DNA of 64,000 nt from NCBI RefSeq assembly GCF_001612965.1, contig NZ_BDBL01000037.1, forward strand, positions 32,154 to 96,153, given 5' to 3'. The number at the start of each line of letters is the position of its first letter. Within the stretch, counting starts at the first letter, position 1. Positions 17,482 through 25,797 of this stretch are shown piece by piece. The stretch comes from Nocardia kruczakiae NBRC 101016. Its GTDB lineage: Bacteria > Actinomycetota > Actinomycetes > Mycobacteriales > Mycobacteriaceae. The notes beneath the pieces are model-generated. The model saw nothing but the letters and a program-made list of their open reading frames with translations. It did not search any database and was not told the origin of the DNA. Made by a program: the position numbers and the translations under genes.

Positions 17482-18752
17482 TCGGAGAACGACTCGTCGA
17501 ACAGATGACCGCCGCGGAGCGCGAACGCGCCCGTCGCGTCGAATCGGTGCTACCGGCACTGCGTGCGGCGGCCGAGGAGGCCGACCGCACCGCCACCTTC
17601 CCGGTCTCGCATATCGCGCTGCTCCGCGACGCCGGATTGCTGGGGCTGGTGGTTCCGGAGAAATTCGGCGGCCTCGGCGGCACATTGCGCGATCTCGCCG
17701 CCGCCACCTACGCCATGGGCACCGCCTGCCCGTCCACGGCACTGGCCTACTTCTTCCACAACACCAGCGCCTCGCGCGGGCTGCTGCCGTTGGAGGCGAT
17801 CGACGCCGGATTGTTCGACGAGGCGGAGATTCCGGTGGTGCGCGCCTTCGCCGAGAAGGTGCTCACCCGGATGGCGGACGGGGTGTGGCTGGCCAATTTC
17901 GCCTCCGAATCGGTGAAGACCTCGTCCGCCAACATCACCATCGCGACGACCGCGACCAAGGTCGACGGCGGATGGGTTCTCCACGGGGAGAAGTCTTTCG
18001 GCTGCGCGACCGGCGTCGCCGATTACTATCTGACCTCCGCGAAACTGGAGGGTTACGACACCGCGGAGGGTCTGGCCACCTTCTTCGTGCCACGCGCCGC
18101 CGATGGGGTGAGTGTGCGGGCGCCGTGGGACGGTCTGGGAATGCGCGCGACCGCCAACAACGGCATCCGGCTCGACACCGTGTTCATCCCCGACGACGAA
18201 GCGCTCGCTGTTCCGGGGGCCTTCACCAAGATGCTGACCATGAGCCGCGGCAGTTTCGTCGGCAATCAGCTCGCCATCGCCGCGGTCTACACCGGATGCG
18301 CACAGCGGGTGTATGACGAAATCCTCACGGCGACAACGACGAAGACTTTCGCCGATACCGGCGAGCCGATCGCGTCCTCACCGGTGCATCAGGTGTTGTT
18401 CGGTGAGATGACCCGCCAGCTGGAGACCGCGTACCTGTGGTTGCGCTATCAGCTCGCGGTGGAGACCGCGGAGGTGCCGTTCAAGCCGAAGCAGGAGGTG
18501 TTCGCGCAGTGGCGCCTGGGTAAGGGCGCGGTCACCGAGGCTTGTTTCCAGGTAGCACTGGGCGCGCTGAAGGCGGGCGGGACATCGGCGGCGTCGATGG
18601 ACGGTATCGCCGGCCGCGCACTGCGCGATCTGGCCATGGGGCTGGTCATGACCTTCCCGGCCGAACGCGGACTCCTCGAGGTGGCCCGCATCGTCACCGA
18701 CGCGCGCGCCAACGACCTGTTCGCCACCGCGCCGGCGGAGGCCGCGAAATGA
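17478..18752 (+). CDS. Acyl-CoA dehydrogenase-fold flavoprotein, possibly a flavin-dependent monooxygenase
   Basis: A 424-residue protein with the acyl-CoA dehydrogenase fold: N-terminal helices with GLLGLVVPEKFGGLGG, a middle beta-domain (VDGGWVLHGEKSFGCATGVADYY), and a C-terminal helical bundle. The usual acyl-CoA dehydrogenase motif TEPxAGSD is not conserved; the segment reads ASESVKTSSAN instead. With a flavin reductase directly upstream, this favours a group D flavin monooxygenase such as DszC or HsaA over a dehydrogenase. The ATG overlaps the reductase stop, while a longer in-frame reading would lie inside the reductase gene. Substrate unknown. Confidence 0.82.
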   Translation: MIGERLVEQMTAAERERARRVESVLPALRAAAEEADRTATFPVSHIALLRDAGLLGLVVPEKFGGLGGTLRDLAAATYAMGTACPSTALAYFFHNTSASRGLLPLEAIDAGLFDEAEIPVVRAFAEKVLTRMADGVWLANFASESVKTSSANITIATTATKVDGGWVLHGEKSFGCATGVADYYLTSAKLEGYDTAEGLATFFVPRAADGVSVRAPWDGLGMRATANNGIRLDTVFIPDDEALAVPGAFTKMLTMSRGSFVGNQLAIAAVYTGCAQRVYDEILTATTTKTFADTGEPIASSPVHQVLFGEMTRQLETAYLWLRYQLAVETAEVPFKPKQEVFAQWRLGKGAVTEACFQVALGALKAGGTSAASMDGIAGRALRDLAMGLVMTFPAERGLLEVARIVTDARANDLFATAPAEAAK

Positions 18753-20137
18753 CGGTGCGCCTGCCCGCGATTCGCGATCTGATCGACGACACCTGGAGTA
18801 TGCCCGGCAAGGAACTCGCGGGGACGCTGGAAGATCCGGCCACCGGGCAGGTTGTGAGCCGTACCGTCGCCACCACCGCCGACCGGCTCGAGCGCGCACT
18901 CGCGGTGGCCGACAACGCCACCGGACGCATCGAGCCCGAAACCCTCGAGGCGATCGCGGACGACCTCGAACCACGTCTGGAACGCATCGCCGAACTGGAC
19001 GCCTTCGCGACCGGGGTGCCGCTGCGGCAGACCCGGCCGCTCGGGGCGATCGTCGCCGGTTCGTTCCGCCTGGCCGCCGCGCAGATTCGGGGCGGCGCAC
19101 TGCGCGCGGATCGCGACGGCGTCGAGGTGCATCGACTGCCGCTGGGTCCGGCGCTGTGCCTGGTGCCGTGGAACGCACCCGCGCCGATGGCCGCGCACAA
19201 GGTCGCGGGCGCCCTCGCCGCCGGCTGCCCGGTGATCCTGAAGGTGAGCGAATTGGCGCCCTACAGTGCGGTGATACTGGCCGAGGCGATCGCCGAACGG
19301 GTGCCGGCCGGCATGTTCCAGCTGGTGCACGGCGATGCGGGCACCGGCGCCCGGCTCACCGCCGATGCCCGGATCAAGGCGGTGTCGTTCACCGGTGGCG
19401 TGGCGGGCGGGCGCGCTGTGGCGGGCGCGTCGGCGCCGCTGTTGCGGCCGTGCCAGCTGGAATTGGGCGGGAACAATCCCCTGGTCGTCCTTCCCGACGC
19501 CGACACCGAGACCGCGGCGCGGATGGCCGCCGAACTGCTCACCACCCTCAACGGGCAATGGTGCCGAGCGCTGGGGCGGCTGATCGTGCCCGCGGACCGC
19601 GCCGGGGAATTGACAGAGGCCATCGGTAAGCAGCTCGCGACGCTGTCCATCGGTCCACCACTGGATCTCGGCACCGATCTGGGCCCGCTCGTGCACTCAC
19701 GGCATGTGGCCGCGATCCGCGCCGCGCTGGACGGTAGCGAACACCACGTGTACGGGGTGCTGCCGCCGTCGGGAAGTTATTGCGCCCCAGCACTTCTGGA
19801 CGGCGACTCGCACGAGGAGATCTTCGGCCCGGTCGCCGGGGTCGTCACCTACGACCGCGTCGAGGACGTGGTGAACATCGCGAACGCCGTGCCCTACGGC
19901 CTGGAAGGCTATGTATGCGGAACGGACACCGAATTCGCGCTCGCGGTCGCGCGCCGGATCCGAGCCGGTGAGGTGAAGGTGAACGGCTCCTCGATCATGA
20001 GCCTGCATCCGATGACCCCGCGTCCCGCCTGGGGCATCTCGGGACTCGGCGAAGAGGGGACGGCCGAGACCTTGCAGTTCTTCACCGGCGCACGGGTCGT
20101 CGGCGTCGAGGGGCGCTTCGCCCTGCACACGTCATGA
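18749..20137 (+). CDS. Aldehyde dehydrogenase
   Basis: A 462-residue NAD(P)-dependent aldehyde dehydrogenase. VPWNAP is the PWN motif, FTGG the cofactor-region turn, LELGGNNPLVVLPDAD carries the general-base Glu, and GQWC carries the catalytic Cys. HEEIFGPVAGV and KVNGSS are later family blocks. It is shorter at the N-terminus than most ALDHs. It overlaps both neighbours by ATGA. In the operon it would oxidise an aldehyde to an acid; another ALDH follows at 21273, suggesting two different aldehydes. Confidence 0.92.
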   Translation: MTVRLPAIRDLIDDTWSMPGKELAGTLEDPATGQVVSRTVATTADRLERALAVADNATGRIEPETLEAIADDLEPRLERIAELDAFATGVPLRQTRPLGAIVAGSFRLAAAQIRGGALRADRDGVEVHRLPLGPALCLVPWNAPAPMAAHKVAGALAAGCPVILKVSELAPYSAVILAEAIAERVPAGMFQLVHGDAGTGARLTADARIKAVSFTGGVAGGRAVAGASAPLLRPCQLELGGNNPLVVLPDADTETAARMAAELLTTLNGQWCRALGRLIVPADRAGELTEAIGKQLATLSIGPPLDLGTDLGPLVHSRHVAAIRAALDGSEHHVYGVLPPSGSYCAPALLDGDSHEEIFGPVAGVVTYDRVEDVVNIANAVPYGLEGYVCGTDTEFALAVARRIRAGEVKVNGSSIMSLHPMTPRPAWGISGLGEEGTAETLQFFTGARVVGVEGRFALHTS

Positions 20138-21276
20138 CCACGGTGGCGATCGCCGGGGCCGGGCCCGTGGGGCTCACCGCCGCCTTGGTGCTGGCGCGGC
20201 GCGGTGTCGAGGTCACCGTCCTCGAGCAGGGTGCGGGACTGGCGGGTGAATCGCGCGCGTCGACCTTCCATCCGCCCACGCTGGAAATGCTGCGCGATCT
20301 CGGCGTCGTCGACACCCTGCTGGGAAAAGGACTGGTAGCGAGCACCTTTCAGTGCCGCGAGCGTGGCGGCGACCCGGTGGCCACCCTCGATCTCGGCGTA
20401 CTGGCCGGTGATACCGATTTCCCGTACCGGGTGCAGTGTGAGCAGAGCAAACTCACCCCGATACTGCTCGACGCGCTACCCGATTCGGTGCGCGTGCGGT
20501 TCGGCCATACCGTCGACGGCGTCGAGACGGGATCCCACGGCGTGCGGGTGTCCACCTCGCGCGGGCCGGTGCGATGTGACTGGCTGATCGGCGCGGACGG
20601 GGCACATTCGGCGGTCCGGGGTGGGGTCGGCGCGCAGTTCGAGGGCAGCACCTATCCGGAGCGGTTCCTGGTCGCCTCGGTCGACGAACAGCTCGACGCG
20701 GCGCTGCCGGGTATCGCCCCGATCAACTACGTGTTCGACCCCGACGAGTGGCTGGTGCTGCTGCGCACCCCCGACCACTGGCGGGTGCTGCTGCCGACGC
20801 CCGCGGATACCGCCGACGATCTCGAATTGCGCCGTCTGCCCGAACGTTTGGCGCGGGTAGCCGACCTCGGCCGGTCGTGGCGGATCGCGCATGCCTCGCT
20901 GTATCACGTGCACGAGCGGGTCGCGCCACGGTTCCGCTATGGCCGGGTGTTGTTGATGGGCGATGCCGCGCACGTGAACAATCCGCTCGGTGGGCTGGGG
21001 ATGAACAGCGGCATTCACGACGCGGTGCGGATGGGGTCCGCTCTCGCCGACGTGCTGGCGGGCGCTCCCGACGAGGTGCTGGAGCAGGCGGTCCGGCAGC
21101 GCCGGAGGGTGGCGGTCGACCATGTGCAGCGCACGAGCCGGTCCAACTGGACGAGCTTGCGCACTCATGATGCCGAATACCGCCGTGGTCTGCGGGAATT
21201 GGCGGCCGATCCGGCAGCGGCCCGCGCCTATCTGCGCCGCGCCTGCCTGATGGACAGCCTGGAGCCGACGGCGTGA
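20134..21276 (+). CDS. FAD-dependent aromatic-hydroxylase-type monooxygenase
   Basis: A 380-residue class A flavoprotein monooxygenase. GAGPVG (8-13) binds the ADP part of FAD, DWLIGADGAHSAVR is the DG motif, and RVLLMGDAAHVNNPLGGLGMNSGIHDA is the GD motif plus flavin-contact loop. Such enzymes (PheA/TfdB, PHBH group) hydroxylate or epoxidise electron-rich rings using NAD(P)H and O2. It lacks the C-terminal thioredoxin-like domain of phenol hydroxylases. ATGA overlap upstream and GTGA overlap downstream tie it to the two ALDHs. Confidence 0.88.
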   Translation: MTTVAIAGAGPVGLTAALVLARRGVEVTVLEQGAGLAGESRASTFHPPTLEMLRDLGVVDTLLGKGLVASTFQCRERGGDPVATLDLGVLAGDTDFPYRVQCEQSKLTPILLDALPDSVRVRFGHTVDGVETGSHGVRVSTSRGPVRCDWLIGADGAHSAVRGGVGAQFEGSTYPERFLVASVDEQLDAALPGIAPINYVFDPDEWLVLLRTPDHWRVLLPTPADTADDLELRRLPERLARVADLGRSWRIAHASLYHVHERVAPRFRYGRVLLMGDAAHVNNPLGGLGMNSGIHDAVRMGSALADVLAGAPDEVLEQAVRQRRRVAVDHVQRTSRSNWTSLRTHDAEYRRGLRELAADPAAARAYLRRACLMDSLEPTA

Positions 21277-22679
21277 GGATCGAGCGCGAGAATCCGGCCC
21301 GTCCCGCCGAGATCGTCGGTTCCGTCCGGGTCACCGCACCGGAGCAGGTGGATGCGCTTGTGCGGCAAGCGGAACGGAGTTTCCGTGACTGGTCGCGGCG
21401 GCCGTTGGACGAACGGCTGGCCCGACTCCGCACCGCCGCCGACCGCATCGCGGCGGACCGGGAGGCGCTGGCGCTGCTGCTCGCCCGGGAGTCCGGCAAG
21501 CCCATCGCCGACTGCCGGGGCGAAATCGGTTTCGCCGTCACCTATCTGCGCTGGCTCTGCGATCGGGCCCCGGTGGTCTTCGCCGACACCGAGATCGACG
21601 ACGCGCAAGGGCGGTTGCGGATCACGCCGCGCCCGTTCGGTGTGATCGCCGCGATCACACCGTGGAACGCTCCCATCATTCTGGCGATGGTGAAGCTCGG
21701 TCCCGCCTTGGCCGCCGGAAATACGGTGGTGCTCAAGCCCTCACCGCTGGCGCCGCTGGCGGTGTCGGCGGTCGCCGAGGCGCTGCCGGAGACCACCGTG
21801 GTGCACGGCGGGCCGGAGGTGGTGCGGACGCTGATCGCCCATCCCGCGGTCGGGAAGGTCGCCTTCACCGGCGGCGAGAGCGCCGGGCGCAGCATCGCCG
21901 CCGCGGCGGGGGAAGCGCTGACGCCGGTGGTGCTCGAACTCGGCGGCAACGATCCGGCGGTCTTCCTCGATGATTTCGCGCTCTCTCCGGACGATTACGA
22001 GCGGCTGGTGCTGGCGTCGTTCGCCACCTCCGGACAGGTATGCATGGCCGCCAAACGGCTCTATGTGCCCGAACACCGCGCGGCGGAGTTCCTGGCGGCG
22101 TATACCGCTGCGGCCCAGCGGATTCTGCGGGTCGGCGATCCGGTCGACGAGGATGTCACCATGGGCCCGATGGTGACGCGCGCCGCCGCGGAACGACTTC
22201 GAGCACTGATCGCGGAGGCGGGCAGCCGTGGACGCGTGGTCCCGCTGGCGAAAGGCCCGGTGGGAGAGGGCTATTTCGTCGCCCCCGTGCTCGTCCTGGA
22301 TCTGCCCGACGATGCGCCGCTCGTGGTCACCGAACAGTTCGGGCCCGCGGTACCGCTGCTCACCTACCGCACGCAGGACGAAGTCCGGGCTCGCGCCAAC
22401 GATTCCGCGCTCGGGCTCGCGGCGTCGGTGTGGTCGGCCGACGAGGAGCGCGCCTTCGACTTCGCCGCGCGACTGGAAGCCGGCTTCACCTTCGTCAACA
22501 CCCACAACCGCACCGGAATGTCACTGCGTGCCCCGTTCGGCGGGACCAAACGCAGCGGATACGGCCGGGAATACGGCGATGAGGGACTGCGCGAATACGT
22601 GCAGACCACCGTCACCCACCTGCCCGCAGCGTTCCGCGCCGGCGGTGCGGGGCTGTCCGCTCGCGCCTACCCGCCCTGA
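21273..22679 (+). CDS. Aldehyde dehydrogenase, second copy
   Basis: A 468-residue ALDH starting at GTG within GTGA, overlapping the monooxygenase stop. ITPWNAPIILAMVKLGPALAAGN, KVAFTGGESAGR, LELGGNDPAVFLDD (Glu) and FATSGQVCMAAKRLYVP (Cys) are all intact; TEQFGPAVPLLTY and FGGTKRSGYGREYG close the protein. The PFGGTKRSG ending is typical of betaine/succinate semialdehyde and benzaldehyde-type ALDHs. It is the last gene of the operon and is followed by a strong hairpin. Confidence 0.93.
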   Translation: MRIERENPARPAEIVGSVRVTAPEQVDALVRQAERSFRDWSRRPLDERLARLRTAADRIAADREALALLLARESGKPIADCRGEIGFAVTYLRWLCDRAPVVFADTEIDDAQGRLRITPRPFGVIAAITPWNAPIILAMVKLGPALAAGNTVVLKPSPLAPLAVSAVAEALPETTVVHGGPEVVRTLIAHPAVGKVAFTGGESAGRSIAAAAGEALTPVVLELGGNDPAVFLDDFALSPDDYERLVLASFATSGQVCMAAKRLYVPEHRAAEFLAAYTAAAQRILRVGDPVDEDVTMGPMVTRAAAERLRALIAEAGSRGRVVPLAKGPVGEGYFVAPVLVLDLPDDAPLVVTEQFGPAVPLLTYRTQDEVRARANDSALGLAASVWSADEERAFDFAARLEAGFTFVNTHNRTGMSLRAPFGGTKRSGYGREYGDEGLREYVQTTVTHLPAAFRAGGAGLSARAYPP

Positions 22680-22691
22680 TCGGCACACGCA

Positions 22692-22725
22692 TTCGTCCCT
22701 GTACGGATATCCGCACAGGGACGAA
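22692..22725. terminator. Bidirectional hairpin terminator
   Basis: An 11-bp perfect stem, TTCGTCCCTGT (22692-22702) with ACAGGGACGAA (22715-22725), encloses a loop that itself contains CGGATATCCG. It lies between the convergent ALDH operon (stop 22679) and the neocarzinostatin-like operon (stop 22736). Confidence 0.75.
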
Positions 22726-22735
22726 CACGCTGAGG

Positions 22736-23314
22736 TCAGGTTCGACGTCGTCGCCGCACCAGCAATCCGGCCACCGCGAGCACGACGACCACGACCACCA
22801 CGATCGCGACGACGATCGCCGTCGTGTGCGAGTCGGATGAATCACTGTCCGCCGCAGCAGCTTTCGGTGCCGTCGTGGCGACCGCCGGGGCGTGGGTGAA
22901 CGTCAGCGGCACCGAGGCGAGGATATTGCCGGGGTCGGTGAGGCTGGTGACGGCCAGGGTGCAGGCGCCGGGCGCCGAGGTGCAGTCCACCGCACCGACC
23001 GACGCGGTCAGCGTGATGGTGTTGCCGCGCATTCCGGGCTGCCAGGCCCCCTGCGCGTCGGCGGAGCCGAGCAGGGAGGCGCCGAGATTGCAGTCGGTGG
23101 GCGCGACCACCTGCGGTTTACACTGGCCGACCGCCACCTGGGCCAGGTTGGATGGCAGTCCGTCCACGGCGACGGTGACGACCTCACCGACGGTGACATC
23201 GCCGGTGGGCGTGGGATGCAGGGTGGGTGCGGCCGCGGCGAGCGGGGCCGTCACCAGCAGCGCGACGGCCGTCACCGCCGCGCCGGCGGCGCTGCGAAAG
23301 ATGCTGCGTCTCAT
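22736..23314 (-). CDS. Secreted, membrane-anchored neocarzinostatin-fold protein (copy 1)
   Basis: A 192-residue protein with a Sec signal (MRRSIFRS then a hydrophobic stretch ending at ALAAAA), a neocarzinostatin-type immunoglobulin-like domain, a linker rich in Ala, Ser and Asp, a C-terminal transmembrane helix (AIVVAIVVVVVVVLAVAGLL) and a basic RRRRRT tail. Four Cys lie in VGQCKP, TDCNLG, VDCTSA and GACTL; the first pair is ten residues apart, as in neocarzinostatin (Cys37-Cys47). The family is known for apoproteins that bind enediyne chromophores. Here it is probably a surface-held binding protein. It starts 10 nt after copy 2. Confidence 0.82.
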   Translation of the reverse strand: MRRSIFRSAAGAAVTAVALLVTAPLAAAAPTLHPTPTGDVTVGEVVTVAVDGLPSNLAQVAVGQCKPQVVAPTDCNLGASLLGSADAQGAWQPGMRGNTITLTASVGAVDCTSAPGACTLAVTSLTDPGNILASVPLTFTHAPAVATTAPKAAAADSDSSDSHTTAIVVAIVVVVVVVLAVAGLLVRRRRRT

Positions 23315-23324
23315 GGTGTCGACC

Positions 23325-23732
23325 TCATCCGAAGCTGAGGGGAATCGAGGCGAGGATATTGGTCGGGTCGGTCAGGCTGGTGACCGCGATCGTGCACGCG
23401 CCCGCCTGCGCCGTGCAGTCCACGCCACCGACGGAGCCGACCAGGGTGATACTGCCGGCGTCCCAATTACCCTGCGCGTCGGCGGTGCCCAGCAGCGAGC
23501 CGGCGAGATTGCAGTCCGAGGGCCCGGAGATGTTCGTCGTGCACTGCCCGACCGCGACCGAGGCCAGATCGGGTGCCAGCCCGCTCACCGAGACGCTGAC
23601 GCTCTGCCCGACCGCGACACCACCGGACTGGCTCACCGCGACCGTGGCCGCCTGGGCGGGCGCCCCACCGAACATCGCGACAGCGGTGAGTCCCGCGAAT
23701 ACCGCGCTCACCAGGTTTCTGGTTCGAAACAT
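23325..23732 (-). CDS. Secreted neocarzinostatin-fold protein (copy 2, no anchor)
   Basis: A 135-residue secreted protein. The signal peptide ends near APAQAA, and the remaining roughly 107 residues are a single neocarzinostatin-like domain with all four Cys (GQCTT, SDCNLA, VDCTAQ, GACTI). It shares the ending SLTDPTNILASIPLSF with copy 1, so the two are recent paralogues, but it lacks the membrane helix and should be free in the medium or envelope, much like neocarzinostatin apoprotein itself (113 residues). AGGAGG precedes the ATG. It is the middle of three adjacent copies. Confidence 0.82.
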   Translation of the reverse strand: MFRTRNLVSAVFAGLTAVAMFGGAPAQAATVAVSQSGGVAVGQSVSVSVSGLAPDLASVAVGQCTTNISGPSDCNLAGSLLGTADAQGNWDAGSITLVGSVGGVDCTAQAGACTIAVTSLTDPTNILASIPLSFG

Positions 23733-23750
23733 GTGCTCCTCCTGGATTTC

Positions 23751-24329
23751 CTAGAGCCGCCGCCGGTCGGCGAGGGCGATTGCGGCGACGACGACCAGCA
23801 GTGCCGCGGTCAGCGACCACAGCACCGCGGACGGGCCGCGCGTATCGGTGGAGCCCGCCGCCACCGTGCCGGCCACCGGCACGGCCGCGGGCGGGGGAAG
23901 GCTCGAGCCCGCGAAAACAACGGGAGTCACGGCGGAATTGGCGGCGATGACTCCGGCGGGTTCGGTACCGGGCAGCGGCGCGGCCGCGATCACGCACTGC
24001 TGCCGCAGGCAGTCGATGTTCTCGAACTTCGGATGCAGAGTGAGCACGAGCGTCGGAAAGGTTCCGTCGGAGGCGATATTGACGAAGGTGGCGCCGCCGG
24101 CGAGATCGCAATCGTTCAGCCCGTTGGTATAGCCCTGTTTACACAGCCCCACGGCAACCGCCGCCAGGCCTGGCTGGAAACCGCTGCCGTCCACCGTGAC
24201 TCGCTGCCCCTCCCGCAGGTCCGTCGCGGCGTCGATGTGCAGAGTGGCGGGCGTATCGGCCGCGGCGGGTGCCGCGATGGCGGCCGCGAACGCGAGGCCC
24301 AGTCCGCCCCGTAGTAGTGCGCGTTTCAT
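23751..24329 (-). CDS. Secreted, membrane-anchored neocarzinostatin-fold protein (copy 3)
   Basis: A 192-residue protein with signal peptide (MKRALLRGGLGLAFAAAIA...AAAD), a more divergent neocarzinostatin-like domain (Cys in VGLCKQ, NDCDLA, IDCLRQ and QQC; the last pair is five residues apart, as in neocarzinostatin Cys88-Cys93), a Pro/Ala linker, a C-terminal helix (VLWSLTAALLVVVAAIALA) and the tail DRRRL. The start at 24329 follows GGAGG and overlaps the permease stop by ATGA; a longer frame upstream runs through the permease gene. It leads the three copies in transcription order. Confidence 0.8.
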   Translation of the reverse strand: MKRALLRGGLGLAFAAAIAAPAAADTPATLHIDAATDLREGQRVTVDGSGFQPGLAAVAVGLCKQGYTNGLNDCDLAGGATFVNIASDGTFPTLVLTLHPKFENIDCLRQQCVIAAAPLPGTEPAGVIAANSAVTPVVFAGSSLPPPAAVPVAGTVAAGSTDTRGPSAVLWSLTAALLVVVAAIALADRRRL

Positions 24330-25543
24330 CGGGCGCCTCCTTCGACGGCGATCTCGCTGGGCTGAGGGGCGGTGGGACGGTCGTCTGCATCGGCGCGGCG
24401 GTCGACGGTCTGGGTTCGGCCGCCGCCGGGCGCCGACGTCCGCGCGATCACCAGCGCGGCCAGCAACACCGGCACGCCGGCCAGGGTGAGCGCGGAGCCG
24501 GTCCCCCACAGCCGCCCGCAGGCGACGGCGCCGCCGAGGCCGCAGATCCCACCGACCCCGACGACGAGTCCGGTCACTGCGCTCCACCACTGTTGGCTAC
24601 CCGGAAGTCGCTGTCGCAGTTCGTGGTCCAGCACGGAGAGGCAACGGATCGCTGCCGTGACGGTGACCGCCACACCGATCATCGACTGCCATGCGCCGGG
24701 CGCGGTCGCCACCAGCACCGGGCCGCCGGCGGCGAGAATCAGCAGCGGCGGCACCGCACGCAGCCGGTATCCGCGCGCGGCGACCACGAGCACCGCCGGC
24801 ACCATCGCGAGGGCTAGGCGCGCAGGCTGATCGGCGTCGAGCACCTCCCAGCGAAACAGCAGCAGGTGCAGGGCCGGCAGCACCGTCGCCCCCAGGGCGA
24901 ATCCGACTGCCGCATATCCCATCCCGCCGCGCAGCGCGGTACCGGACACGCGCAGGCCGCCCGCGACACCGCCGAAAGATGCGTTCCGCACCGACACCGA
25001 CAATCCGGCCGCGATCACCACACTCCCGGCCACGAACAGCGCCTCGCCCGGTTGCCGGCCGCACGCGCCGGCCAGCACGGCACCCGCGAGCAACGCGACC
25101 GTCTCCGCTGCGTAGCAGACTCGGACACCGGCGACGGCCCGAGCAGTGACGAGCAGCGGTCCCGCCGCCACACCGGCCACGACCACGCCACACAGGAAGG
25201 CGGGCATCGACGAAAACAGCGCTGCGACAAGTATTCCCACGCCACCGAGGACGGCGAGCGCGCCGGTGCGGCGACTCGATGCGGTGAACCGGAGCCGCAC
25301 GCCCGGCAACACCGTCAGACCCCCGAGCACCCCCGCGGTCAGGGCGATATACCCCACGACCGCGCCGGGCAGCCCGACCACGCCACCGAGCGGTTTGCTC
25401 AGCAAGACGATCTCGATACCCGTCATAGGCCCGGCCGCCGCCGCGGCGATGGCGAGCAGCCACGTTCCGGTCCGGCTCGCGGGGGGCAGTTCAGCACGCG
25501 TGGCTCCGGACCCGGGCCCCGCTCCCGCCGGTGGTGTCGTCAT
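24326..25543 (-). CDS. Polytopic membrane protein, MFS-like permease
   Basis: A 405-residue membrane protein with ten to twelve hydrophobic segments and short polar loops, ending in a polar tail of about 35 residues. The arrangement resembles the major facilitator superfamily, but motif A is not clear, so the family is tentative. It is the first gene of the operon with the three neocarzinostatin-fold proteins, overlapping copy 3 by ATGA, and has an island operator 17 nt before its start. It may move the ligand of those proteins, either substrate import or product export. Confidence 0.7.
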   Translation of the reverse strand: MTTPPAGAGPGSGATRAELPPASRTGTWLLAIAAAAAGPMTGIEIVLLSKPLGGVVGLPGAVVGYIALTAGVLGGLTVLPGVRLRFTASSRRTGALAVLGGVGILVAALFSSMPAFLCGVVVAGVAAGPLLVTARAVAGVRVCYAAETVALLAGAVLAGACGRQPGEALFVAGSVVIAAGLSVSVRNASFGGVAGGLRVSGTALRGGMGYAAVGFALGATVLPALHLLLFRWEVLDADQPARLALAMVPAVLVVAARGYRLRAVPPLLILAAGGPVLVATAPGAWQSMIGVAVTVTAAIRCLSVLDHELRQRLPGSQQWWSAVTGLVVGVGGICGLGGAVACGRLWGTGSALTLAGVPVLLAALVIARTSAPGGGRTQTVDRRADADDRPTAPQPSEIAVEGGAR

Positions 25544-25560
25544 ATCTCACCTCCGCCCGC

Positions 25561-25577
25561 GTTTCGCAGAAAGAAAC
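25561..25577. promoter_or_regulatory. Operator: GTTTCG-N5-AGAAAC
   Basis: GTTTCGCAGAAAGAAAC matches the island operator at 11 of 12 positions and lies 17 nt before the permease start (25543, minus strand). A further half-site GTTTCG follows at 25581-25586. Confidence 0.65.
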
Positions 25578-25755
25578 ACGGTTTCGCAGTTGCCATATTG
25601 AACCGTCGGCGACGACGGCTGTCAAGCGAGAACAAGCACGTAACGGCATGGAAACAGCCGATTTTCGCGATCCGGTGAGGATTGCGACAGAAATCTCGAC
25701 CGTCCACTGGACAGATGCGCGGCGCCGGTACAGAATCGCAACTATTGGAAACATC

Positions 25756-25772
25756 GTTTCGTTCTACGAAAC
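25756..25772. promoter_or_regulatory. Operator: GTTTCG-N5-CGAAAC, perfect
   Basis: GTTTCGTTCTACGAAAC is a perfect 6-5-6 inverted repeat 25 nt before the start of the eight-gene tetrapyrrole-type operon. A possible -10 (AACTATT, about 25740) stands just upstream, so binding here would block transcription start. Confidence 0.7.
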
Positions 25773-25797
25773 GGGTTCGACAAGGAGGTGCGCGCTG

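Noticed and set aside
22736..25543. Enediyne antibiotic biosynthetic cluster
   Set aside because: Neocarzinostatin-fold proteins are present, but no enediyne polyketide synthase or cassette genes lie nearby.
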